A DNA stretch of 12,667 nt from contig JALSNB010000134.1 in assembly GCA_026987225.1 (NCBI GenBank), forward strand, positions 1-12,667. The letters run 5' to 3'. Positions 1-8,000 of the stretch are shown piece by piece (within the stretch, counting starts at the first letter, position 1; each line of letters opens with the position of its first letter). The notes beneath the pieces are model-generated. The model was not told where the DNA came from. It worked only from the letters and a program-made list of their open reading frames with translations, and made no database searches. The translations under genes were made by a program, and so were the position numbers. Source of the stretch: Caldisericaceae bacterium. GTDB taxonomy: Bacteria > Caldisericota > Caldisericia > Caldisericales > Caldisericaceae.

Positions 1-47
1 TCCCTGAGAAAATTTCTTTGCGAGCTTATCATTTGTGCCATTTTTTT

Positions 48-56
48 ATTATAGCA
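48..56 (-). promoter_or_regulatory. Extended -10 promoter reading off the left edge
   Basis: On the minus strand TATAAT (48-53) is preceded by TGC, giving an extended -10 element. No good -35 box is found at 16-18 bases. It lies 38 bases beyond the stop of the leftmost V4R gene and points out of the window, so it probably drives the next gene to the left. No SD precedes the two nearby ATGs (at 41 and 32), but AGGGA on the minus strand at 1-5 could be the SD of a gene starting just outside. Nothing else is supported in bases 1-93. Confidence 0.45.
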
Positions 57-93
57 CAATATAAATCAAGTGGGGAATTCAACCCCTCTCAAG

Positions 94-630
94 TTATTTC
101 ACTTTTATTTCGAATTCGCAGTAAGGCGAGCCGGTTGCAGCGCAGAGTGTCTCCTTTACGGAAACATCTTTTTCGAAAAAGCTCTCATATAATCCTTGAA
201 AAACACCCTGAAGGAAAACGCATACCGGTTTATTACTCTTTTTGCCTCTTCTAACGTATGCCTGCGATTCGAAAGAGTTGTAAACCCTTACCTTTGCACC
301 GTTATCGTCACGTGAAAGCTCTTCCGCAATGCCCCAGCCGGTAAGCGTCGAAGTAATAGAAAACAGAATTTTCATAACTTTTTCTTTATCCCCTGTCTTT
401 TTTCTATAAAACTCGAAAGCTTCTTTAAAATACTCTTTTGAGGAAAGTCTTACGATAGGCGCCGCAAATTCTTCCAAGTCATAAAGAAATTCACTTCCGA
501 AAAGAACAAAATTACCCTCTGAGCCCTTAAAAACCTTTAACTTTCCGTTTTCAAGATACACTTTCGGTTCTTCTCCTAACTCCTTGCTTAAAGTGTCCTT
601 GTACTGACCAAAGAGTTTTTCAGCTTCCAT
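94..630 (-). CDS. Stand-alone V4R-domain protein, copy 1
   Basis: 178 aa soluble protein. The C-terminal half matches the V4R (4-vinyl reductase) domain, a small-ligand sensor fold known from XylR/DmpR/MopR regulators and BchJ. Visible marks are GWGIAEEL (98-105), VYNSFESQAY (116-125), PVCVFLQGVFQGL (135-147) and ETLCAATG (160-167). Cys137, Glu160, Cys163 and Cys171 have the same relative spacing (0, +23, +26, +34) as the MopR zinc ligands. There is no attached effector, DNA-binding or membrane domain. The ATG at 630 is chosen because GAGGTG lies 7 bases upstream and the paralogue starts identically; an in-frame ATG at 663 lacks an SD. Residues 1-37 are identical to copy 2, 38-97 are 50% identical, and 98-178 differ at only 4 positions. 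A terminator upstream (718-751) and its own -10 box suggest a separate transcript. The role is inferred: a sensor or ligand-binding accessory to the receptors upstream. Confidence 0.85.
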   Translation of the reverse strand: MEAEKLFGQYKDTLSKELGEEPKVYLENGKLKVFKGSEGNFVLFGSEFLYDLEEFAAPIVRLSSKEYFKEAFEFYRKKTGDKEKVMKILFSITSTLTGWGIAEELSRDDNGAKVRVYNSFESQAYVRRGKKSNKPVCVFLQGVFQGLYESFFEKDVSVKETLCAATGSPYCEFEIKVK

Positions 631-685
631 AAAATAACACCTCTTTTTTATATTATTCCGCATCTACATATGTTTCAGATGCTAT

Positions 686-710
686 TATCACCCATAATTA
701 TAATATCACC
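686..710. repeat. Direct repeats TATCACC flanking a -10 box
   Basis: The heptamer TATCACC occurs at 686-692 and again at 704-710 (18-base period). The two copies bracket the candidate -10 box at 697-702 in front of V4R copy 1. This could be an operator for a dimeric regulator, but a chance repeat in AT-rich DNA is also possible. Confidence 0.3.
697..702 (-). promoter_or_regulatory. Candidate -10 box for V4R copy 1
   Basis: A perfect TATAAT lies on the minus strand 66 bases upstream of the ATG at 630. The -35 region is only a T-rich tract (about 719-725) that overlaps the preceding terminator's T-run, and there is no TGn extension. The promoter may be weak or need an activator. Support is the box itself plus the terminator just upstream, which would otherwise leave copy 1 without transcription. 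Confidence 0.35.
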
Positions 711-717
711 GTATCAT

Positions 718-751
718 AAAAAAAGAAATGGATTTTTAGCAAAATCATTTC
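718..751 (-). terminator. Rho-independent terminator after V4R copy 2
   Basis: On the minus strand GAAATG pairs with CATTTC (746-751 with 725-730). ATTTT pairs with AAAAT (741-745 with 732-736) across one bulged base (731), with a 4-base loop, followed directly by seven T (718-724). The stem is AT-rich. It contains the TGA stop of V4R copy 2, so translation to the end of the gene may interfere with hairpin folding. Confidence 0.6.
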
Positions 752-1281
752 ACTTTTATTTCGAATTCGCAGTAAGGTGCGCCGGTTGCAGCGCAGAGTG
801 TCTCCTTTACGGAAACATCTTTTTCGAAAAAGCTCTCATATAATCCTTGAAAAACGCCCTGAAGGAAAACGCATACCGGTTTATTACTCTTTTCGCCTCT
901 TTTAGCGTATGCCTGCGATTCGAAAGAGTTGTAAACCCTTACCTTTGCACCGTTATCATCACGTGAAAGCTCTTCCGCAATGCCCCAGCCCGACAGAACC
1001 GAAATTGTCGCTATAAAAAATTTTATGGCTTTTTCCTTACTATTCATCTTTTTTTCATAGAATCCAAAAATTTCTTTAGCATACTGTTTGCCAGAGTATC
1101 TCATCATCGGCACGGCAAATTTTTCTATTTCATAGATAAATTCACTCCCGAAAAGAACAAAATCTCTTCTTGAGCCCTTAAAAACCTTTAACTTTCCGTT
1201 TTCAAGATAAACCTTCGGTTCTTCTCCTAACTCCTTGCTTAAAGTGTCCTTGTACTGACCAAAGAGTTTTTCAGCTTCCAT
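745..1281 (-). CDS. Stand-alone V4R-domain protein, copy 2
   Basis: 178 aa, same length and C-terminal V4R fold as copy 1, with the same Cys137/Glu160/Cys163/Cys171 set. The middle region (38-97) differs at 30 of 60 residues from copy 1, whereas the first 37 are identical. In V4R sensors the part before the zinc lobe helps form the ligand pocket, so the two copies may bind different ligands (inference). The ATG at 1281 sits 7 bases after a perfect AAGGAGGTG. A longer in-frame reading to 1347 would start inside the upstream receptor gene and is rejected. The gene follows the receptor stop by 14 bases, with the receptor stop codon forming the first bases of this SD, so translation is probably coupled. 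It is the last gene of the receptor operon. Confidence 0.87.
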   Translation of the reverse strand: MEAEKLFGQYKDTLSKELGEEPKVYLENGKLKVFKGSRRDFVLFGSEFIYEIEKFAVPMMRYSGKQYAKEIFGFYEKKMNSKEKAIKFFIATISVLSGWGIAEELSRDDNGAKVRVYNSFESQAYAKRGEKSNKPVCVFLQGVFQGLYESFFEKDVSVKETLCAATGAPYCEFEIKVK

Positions 1282-1288
1282 AAAATAA

Positions 1289-1298
1289 CACCTCCTTA
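1289..1298 (-). promoter_or_regulatory. SD of V4R copy 2 fused with receptor stop codon
   Basis: The minus strand reads TAAGGAGGTG. The TAA ends the upstream HD-GYP receptor and AAGGAGGTG is the SD for the V4R gene starting at 1281. Ribosomes terminating here can re-initiate at once, a classic coupling layout that would link V4R level to receptor translation. Confidence 0.85.
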
Positions 1299-4200
1299 AT
1301 ACATGTTTGTTATTATATTTTGCATCTCTTCGATGTCTTTTCTGCAAAGTTCTTTTTTCATTATAATATCTCTTGACAAAGACAAAAATACATCGAGAAC
1401 ATGAGGGTCGAATGTTTCTCCTTTCTCGCTTATCATTATTTCGAGCGCTTTCCCCGTTGTGTATGCTTTTCTGTAAGGCCTGTCAGTTGTCAAGGCGTCG
1501 AATACGTCTGCAACCGTTATAATTCTTGAAAGAAGCGGTATCTCTTCGCCTTTCAATCCGTCTGGATAACCTTTTCCGTTCCATTTTTCGTGGTGATGCC
1601 TTATGATTTTTGCAGCCTCCTCGTTTATAGGTGCAACAATTTTTTTACCTTCTATCGGATGCCTCTTCATTACGGCAAATTCCTCTTTCGTTAGCTTGCC
1701 CTTCTTTAATAAAATCTGCTGAGAGATGCCAAGTTTGCCCACATCGTGAAGAACGGCAGAGAAAACAAGCAAAGAAAGTTCGTTTTCGCCAAGTCCCATT
1801 TTGCTTCCTATTAGCATTGAAAGATAAGCAACACGCAACGAATGCCCTTCGGTATACGGATCGTAAGCACTTATAGCATTTCCTATAGAAAAGATATAAT
1901 TTGCCAGAAGGTTTCTGACAAGCGTATAATACGCTGCCATTTGATAGATGCTGACAACTTCTCCGCCAAAACGTTCCAAAAATGCCTTTTCCTGACGATC
2001 GAATCCGTGCACCCCGTTAAATCGCACTCTGAAAACAGGCACGTAAGATGAACGCGTATATATCAAAGCCTGCGCATAGCGGTGGAATTTTTCATCCTTT
2101 TCTATGAATGAGGAAGCCCTTTTGTTAAACACCGTATCAAGCGACTTACTGCTCATCGGAAGCAAGGAAATTTGCTTACCGTCATACTTAACAAGTTTCG
2201 GCTTACCTTTGGAAACTTCCCAAACCGCAACTTCCTGAAGTTCTTTTCCGTAAAGCATTGTGAGTATGTTATATGCGGATTTCAGAATGTATTCCTTGTC
2301 GGATTTGGTATTAGCCTTGTGGAAAAGCAAAACGGAAGCTTCATTACGCTTACTCTCCTCTTTGAGTTCGGTAAGTGCGATACGGGCGTTTGCAAATATG
2401 GATGAAAGGCGGGACAGAGCGGTTGCAATTTTCAAATCCCTTTCTGTAAATACATCTCCTTCTTTAAAACTATCCAAAAATATGCCGCCGAAGTATTCAC
2501 CGTTCGCAATAATAGGTGCAACGAGTGTTTGCTTTATACGAAACGCACCGGATTCGGACAAAATTTCAAGCTGTTCCTCACTTAACTTTTCCATATTATA
2601 CTCCGCAATGTCACGCACAACCTTTGCATTCATACCGTATGTCTTATACGAATTGTCCGGAGTAAATGACAGAGACTTCAGCGAATCACCATATCCGAAT
2701 ATTGCTTTGTATTTGAAAAAACCACCTTCCTTAATAACAATAGAACCTGCATCCGCACTTGAGATAAGTCTTTTTGCAACTGAAAGAATTTCTTCGTAAA
2801 AATGCCCCTCTTTTGTATTTATATCAAGACGCGCAAAATTCTCCATAATGTAGAGAATCGTATTTTCCGTTTCCTCAAGAGAATTAAACAGAAGCTTACT
2901 CTTTATGAAAATCGACGAAAGTTTGGATACGGATTCCGCAATTTTCAGGTCCTCCTCGGTAAATGCGTTCTCGCTTTCGAAACTATCGATAAAAATGCCT
3001 CCGTAATATTCATCGTCCACAATGATCGGCGCCTCGATTGTTGCTTTGATATCTTCGGATTTCGAACTCTGCAAAATTCTTCTTGTTTCCGCTTTGAATT
3101 TTCCGCCGGAAACCTTCTTCATCTCCTCAAAAATATGCTTTATAACAAATGGCTTTTTACTTACGGACGGAACAATTTCATCTTTTGTAAGGGCCTTTCC
3201 GACAAGCTCTTTAGGATAACCGTTAACGCTTGTAAAAACAAACTCGTCACCGTTTTTTATGAGAATACTTCCCGCATTGCCACCCCGAATAACCTTAAGC
3301 ACGGAGTTTAAAATTTTGTCGCTCATTTCGTTTATCGAGTCTTTAATGCTCACACCGGAAAACAAATTTACAAGTTCGGCAAGTTTTTGCGAAGCGATTT
3401 TACTCTTTTTATACTCCCTTTCCGCAATCTTCTCTATCCTGATTGTTTCGGTTTCAAATGACGCATAGAAAATACGTATCGAGATAATGAAAAACAGAAT
3501 AAGCATAAGCCCTATGAGAAATTCAACCAAAATCCTTCCCAAAACATGTGTATGAACTTCCTCAATCGGAATGAATGCATAAGCCGTATATATTTTGCTC
3601 ATCATCAATTTGAACGTTTTTGTTATGAGCAACCCTTCTCCGAAACGGCATCGTATAAAACGCGCTCCGTTTCTTTCGGGAAAAACGGTTGCGATATTTT
3701 TAAAGAGCATTGTGTCGTCCGGCGCAAGAATAATTGTTCCGTTTGCATCTGAAATTACTATTTTCTCGGACGGATAGTTTTTATACACCGTTTCTTTTCC
3801 TAACTTACTCAGTGCAAAAAGTGCGGCTAACGCTCCGTCAAACGTTCCGTCCTTAAAAACGGGAAGAACAATAATAACCGCCGGGAAACCTTGCACGGTA
3901 AGGATAGGGTCGGAAAGGATCGGAAGATATGTTTCAAAGAGTTTTTTGATGTGCGGTTGATCGATAACGCTCTTTCCTATGCTTTTCGTAAACGGATACG
4001 TATATGCAATAACGCCGTTTTTATCCATTCTCGTTATCGAGCTTATCCTGTCCGAACCGTTCAGATAGTAATTCTTCAGCATTTCTTTGCCTTTTTCGGT
4101 AAGGTTTATAACGTCTCTATTTACAGCCAAATTTTCAAGATCAGAATACGTTTTAGAAAACAACGTTCTGATATTGTAAATAGTCCTTGCGGCATCCAAT

Positions 4201-5006
4201 TTTGCAGTGTCGGCATGAGAAATATAATCCTTCCGAATCGTATAATTCATTGCATATGCGGAAACGAATATAAGGCTGTCCGCAACAACGGAAAACGCAA
4301 TAATTACAAACAGCGCCTTTTTAAGAAACTGCGCCGTCGCATGCCTTATTTCGGCAAGTTCTTCCTTTTTCCCTTCAAAATACACGTTCTTTGCAATGTA
4401 AATAAGGAGAAACAAGAACACGAAACGTACAGAAAAACCGAGAAGTTTTATATTTCTAAGATTTTGCATGTAATAGAGTTCCGTTATGCACTTCAGCGTA
4501 AAATCAAAAATAAGTGATAATGCGAACAGTTGAATAACAATCGGAACAATTCTCCCCTTTTCAAAACGTTCGGCAGAAAGCTCGACACTCATTATAACGA
4601 GCGAAATCGTTGAAGCATACACGGCAAAGTCAAGGGCTTTTCCAGATTCACCCCTAAAAAGCGCAAAAACAATCAAAACGGCAAAATAAGAGATGTAAAC
4701 AAACATCCTGCGCGGAGGTTTTAAAAGTTTCCCATAGCGCTGTTTCAAACTGATAAATACGGCAAGGTAAGATATACCTATCAGTAAATTTCCATATATT
4801 AAATCGAACATTAAATTATCCGGGACAAAACGTATAAGAGACTGCTTTATAGTGACGGCGACGGAAATAAATACAAGGCCCGTTGAAAGCGCGGTAAACC
4901 CTTCTATATTCCCTGTCTCCCTCGCACTCTTTTGAAACAGGATGAATATAAATACGGCAGGTGCAAGCCAGACAATATAACTAAGCATCACAAGAACCGC
5001 ATTCAA
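1296..5006 (-). CDS. Giant 7TM-dCache-GAFx3-HD-GYP receptor, copy A
   Basis: 1236 aa predicted c-di-GMP phosphodiesterase receptor. Residues 4-206 hold seven hydrophobic segments. A short basic linker precedes TM8 (229-251), an extracytoplasmic dCache-like sensor (about 253-487; RMDKNGVIAYTYP, LPVFKDGTFDGAL, SDANGTIILAPD), TM9 (489-513) and a helical linker. GAF1 (about 545-705) and GAF2 (about 712-880) share APII...GGIF.DSF and FTE.DLKIA. A degenerate third GAF-like unit spans about 885-1030. HD-GYP (about 1035-1215) has YTEGHS, HDVGK (His1087-Asp1088), RHP, HHHEKWNGKGYP and ADVFDALTTDRPYR, so the known metal ligands look intact. HD-GYP enzymes cleave c-di-GMP to pGpG or GMP. The start is TTG at 5006, with AAGG 5 bases and AAAGGGGG 10 bases upstream; paralogue B aligns from the same point. 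It is second in the operon, 84 bases after B. The ligands of the sensor parts are unknown. Confidence 0.88.
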   Translation of the reverse strand: MNAVLVMLSYIVWLAPAVFIFILFQKSARETGNIEGFTALSTGLVFISVAVTIKQSLIRFVPDNLMFDLIYGNLLIGISYLAVFISLKQRYGKLLKPPRRMFVYISYFAVLIVFALFRGESGKALDFAVYASTISLVIMSVELSAERFEKGRIVPIVIQLFALSLIFDFTLKCITELYYMQNLRNIKLLGFSVRFVFLFLLIYIAKNVYFEGKKEELAEIRHATAQFLKKALFVIIAFSVVADSLIFVSAYAMNYTIRKDYISHADTAKLDAARTIYNIRTLFSKTYSDLENLAVNRDVINLTEKGKEMLKNYYLNGSDRISSITRMDKNGVIAYTYPFTKSIGKSVIDQPHIKKLFETYLPILSDPILTVQGFPAVIIVLPVFKDGTFDGALAALFALSKLGKETVYKNYPSEKIVISDANGTIILAPDDTMLFKNIATVFPERNGARFIRCRFGEGLLITKTFKLMMSKIYTAYAFIPIEEVHTHVLGRILVEFLIGLMLILFFIISIRIFYASFETETIRIEKIAEREYKKSKIASQKLAELVNLFSGVSIKDSINEMSDKILNSVLKVIRGGNAGSILIKNGDEFVFTSVNGYPKELVGKALTKDEIVPSVSKKPFVIKHIFEEMKKVSGGKFKAETRRILQSSKSEDIKATIEAPIIVDDEYYGGIFIDSFESENAFTEEDLKIAESVSKLSSIFIKSKLLFNSLEETENTILYIMENFARLDINTKEGHFYEEILSVAKRLISSADAGSIVIKEGGFFKYKAIFGYGDSLKSLSFTPDNSYKTYGMNAKVVRDIAEYNMEKLSEEQLEILSESGAFRIKQTLVAPIIANGEYFGGIFLDSFKEGDVFTERDLKIATALSRLSSIFANARIALTELKEESKRNEASVLLFHKANTKSDKEYILKSAYNILTMLYGKELQEVAVWEVSKGKPKLVKYDGKQISLLPMSSKSLDTVFNKRASSFIEKDEKFHRYAQALIYTRSSYVPVFRVRFNGVHGFDRQEKAFLERFGGEVVSIYQMAAYYTLVRNLLANYIFSIGNAISAYDPYTEGHSLRVAYLSMLIGSKMGLGENELSLLVFSAVLHDVGKLGISQQILLKKGKLTKEEFAVMKRHPIEGKKIVAPINEEAAKIIRHHHEKWNGKGYPDGLKGEEIPLLSRIITVADVFDALTTDRPYRKAYTTGKALEIMISEKGETFDPHVLDVFLSLSRDIIMKKELCRKDIEEMQNIITNMY
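1564..1610 (-). repeat. 47-base perfect repeat inside the two HD-GYP genes
   Basis: Bases 1564-1610 are identical to 5356-5402, including all synonymous positions. They encode the catalytic stretch around HHHEKWNGKGYP. Flanking codons on both sides carry several substitutions per 50 bases, and the 5' halves of the two genes are far more diverged. Recent gene conversion or very strong constraint would explain it. Confidence 0.8.
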
Positions 5007-5061
5007 CGCAACCTTGCCCCCTTTCCGTTATTCATGCAATAAAAAGTTTAATACTTTACAG

Positions 5062-5081
5062 GCAATTTGCAAGTAAATTGC
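5062..5081 (-). other. Hairpin between the two receptor genes
   Basis: GCAATTT (5075-5081 on the minus strand) pairs perfectly with AAATTGC (5062-5068) around a 6-base loop, 9 bases after the stop of receptor B. No T-run follows immediately (the nearest, at 5041-5045, is some 16 bases on), so it is not a standard terminator. It may be an mRNA processing or stabilising element that lets A be expressed at a different level from B. I see no convincing promoter in the 84-base gap. Confidence 0.4.
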
Positions 5082-5090
5082 GAGGAAAAT

Positions 5091-8000
5091 TTAAATTTCT
5101 ACGATGTATTTCTCCATTTCTTCGATCGTTAATTTGTTTATCGCATTGATATCAAATATCTCTTTGGGCATGGATAAGAATACATCGAGAATATGAGGAT
5201 CGAATGTTTTTCCTTTCTCGTTTATCATAATTTCAAGTGCTTTTTCAACCGTATATGCCTTTCTGTAAGGCCTATCCGTTGTCAAGGCATCGAATACGTC
5301 TGCAACCATTATGATTCTTGAAAGAAGTGGGATTTCTTCACCTTTCAATCCGTCGGGATAACCTTTTCCGTTCCATTTTTCGTGGTGATGCCTTATGATT
5401 TTCGCAGCTTCCTTGTTTATGGGCTCCACTATTCTTTCGCCCACAACGGGATGTTTTCTCATAACTTCCGTCTCTTCATAGGATAACGTGCCTTTCCTCA
5501 ACAAAATCTCTCTTGAAATGCCGATTTTTCCTACATCGTGCAAAACGGCAGCAAACAGTAAAGTGCTTTTCTCCTTCGGGGAAAGGCGCAATGCTTCGGC
5601 TATCTTCATCGAGTAAAACGCAACACGCGTCGAATGCCACTCCGTATAAGGATCATACGAATTCACCGCATTACCGATTGAGAATATATAATTTATCAAA
5701 GATTTCTTAAGATTCGAATAGAACAAAATAGTTTGGTATGAATTTACCGTTTCCCTGCCGAACCGTTCCAAAAACTCCTTTTCTTCTTTGGAAAATTCGA
5801 GAGGTTTGTTAAAGCGCACCCTGAAAACGGACGCAAATTTGTTCTTAGAAAATATAATTACCTGTGCAAAACTTTTTTTCCCGTAGATTTTGCTATTTCC
5901 GAAATAAAATACGGCTCTCTCGTTTTCAATCAACTCCGCATTCACATTATAATTAGTGAATTCCAAGGTAAATTTCCTTCCGTCAAATTTATCAATAACC
6001 ATTTTATCTCTGTTTGGTTCTCCGATTGCGACTTCCTGCACACAATTTTTAAAAACCGGATTCAATATTTCGAATGCAATTTTCAATATATCGTTTTTCG
6101 TGGAATTAGTGCTGAGTCCGTGGAAGAAACTGAGAGATGCTTTGTTGAATTCACCTGTTCTTTCAACATTTTCATAAGCAATTTTCATTGCAACAAAAAC
6201 AGAGGAAAGTTTTGACAGAGCAGTCGCAATTTTCAAATCTCTTTCGGTAAAGACATCACCCTCCTTAAAACTGTCAAGGAATATACCACCGACATACTCG
6301 TTATTTACCACAATAGGAACAACAAGCGTTTGTTTCACATTCTTGCCGCCTGCTTCCATAATAATCGCCTTTTCTTTTTCCGAGAGGTGTCCCTCGTTGT
6401 AATCCGCAATATTCTTTACAACAACAGCTTTTTTTGTATTGTGTTCATACGCTTCGGAAACCTTAAGCTTTACCTCTTTCAGTTTTTCGTCAAATCCGAA
6501 TATTGCCATATATTCATAGTAATCGCCCTTTCTCAGGGTAACGGAGCCTGCATCGGCCGGAACGAGGCGTTGAGCAATGGAAAGTATGTGCTCGAAGAAG
6601 TCTTTTTCTTCCATTGAAAGATCGACTTTTGAAAACTCATCTATTACGGCATCTAATTTTTCTTCCGTTTCGGAAAGCGAAGAGATAAGCTTCTTCACTT
6701 TAAACAAAACAGAAGCAAGTTTCGATATGGCACCCGCAATTTTCAGGTCTTCCTCGGTAAAAGCATCTTCGTTTTCAAAATTATCGATAAAAATGCCGCC
6801 GTAATATTCACCGTCCACTATAATCGGCGCACCGATCGTAGATTTTATTTCTTCGGTACCGACATCCTTAAGAAGTTTTCTAATATTATTTCTATATTTA
6901 CCTTTCCGTTCACTTTCCACACAATTATTAAATATGTTTTTTATTAAAAACGGTTTATCCGTTTTTGCCGGTATTATTTCCTCCTCGGTGAAAAAAGCGT
7001 CTTCCAAAGATTTTCCGTACCCTACCTGTGCGGTAAAAACATACCTGTCCCCTTCTTTTACGATTACGCTTCCAGCCTCTCCGCTCGGCACGACGGCAAG
7101 CATACTATCCAGCATTTTGAAAGATATGCTCTTAATACCTTCGTTTACATCGATATTGGAAAAAAGTTCCACAAGTCTGGAAAGTTTTTTGTAAAGGGAT
7201 TCCGCTTCATTATATTTCTCTTCGGCAAATTCCCTCAAATTCTCAATCTCTCCTATAAATACGGATGAAAGGTTTCTTAGCGCATATATAAAAATCATAA
7301 TAAAACTAAAAAACAACAGTAACAATTCTAATATTTTAAACAAAGACCCGCTCAAAACAATTCTTTTGGGAACAAACACAAAAATTTTATAGGTTTTATT
7401 CCAAAAAACATCTTCGTCTGTATGTATGACAATTCCTTCGCCAAAAGCGCATTTTACAAAACGATCATTACTCTCAAAAGGAAAAATTTTCGTTACGTCT
7501 TTAAAAATCATTTTTTCGTCAGGCGCACAGATAATCATATTTTTGCAATCGGCAACAATGATTTTTTCTCCTTTGAAACGCGTTGCAACAATCTCTTTCC
7601 GCAAATTATAAATATCGAACAAAACGGCAATACTTCCGCAAAACTCATTTCCGTTATACACCGGGATATAAAGAGCGATAACCGGAGATTCCTTGAATAA
7701 AACAAACGGAGGGGACAGGGTAACTCTATGGAGAATCAGAAGTTCTTTCAAATAAGGCTTGTTTCTTAGATCCGTACCCGTAAGTTTTTCAACGGGATAC
7801 GCAAATACAACCTTTCCGTGCTTGTCAGTTCTTATTATCGAGTCGATTTGTAGTTTATGAGAATTAAAATAAGAAATAAGTTTGTTCTTGCCCTCTTTGG
7901 TTATTAAAACAACATCCCTGTCATATGCAAGATTCGACAGATCGTTTTCATATCTTAAAATAAGATACCTGAGATTTCTTCCTGTGGAAAGCGCATCTGC

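Larger units (their letters stand above)
96..1294 (-). repeat. Tandem duplicated V4R genes with mosaic identity
   Basis: Bases 96-643 align without indels to 747-1294 (offset 651). Identity is sharply partitioned. By direct comparison 96-340 vs 747-991 differ at 7 of 245 bases, and 521-643 vs 1172-1294 at 2 of 123. The middle 180 bases (341-520 vs 992-1171) are strongly diverged. The duplicated unit includes the 13-base leader carrying the SD and ends there; the sequences further upstream are unrelated. The pattern suggests gene conversion of the ends, or divergent selection on the middle, after a tandem duplication. Confidence 0.9.

Noticed and set aside
71..92. Small GC hairpin (GGGG...CCCC) after V4R copy 1 as terminator
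   Set aside because: Only four base pairs and no T-run follows on the minus strand; not enough for a rho-independent terminator.
631..663. Upstream ATG extending V4R copy 1 by 11 residues
   Set aside because: It has no SD, whereas the ATG at 630 has GAGGTG at ideal spacing, and the paralogue shares identity only from that point plus the SD leader.
94..1294. Duplication as sign of an insertion sequence or composite transposon
   Set aside because: There is no transposase, terminal inverted repeat or target-site duplication. The repeats are coding paralogues in tandem.
1282..1347. Extension of V4R copy 2 into the receptor gene
   Set aside because: The extra residues come from out-of-frame receptor coding DNA. 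The perfect SD at 1289-1297 sets the start at 1281.
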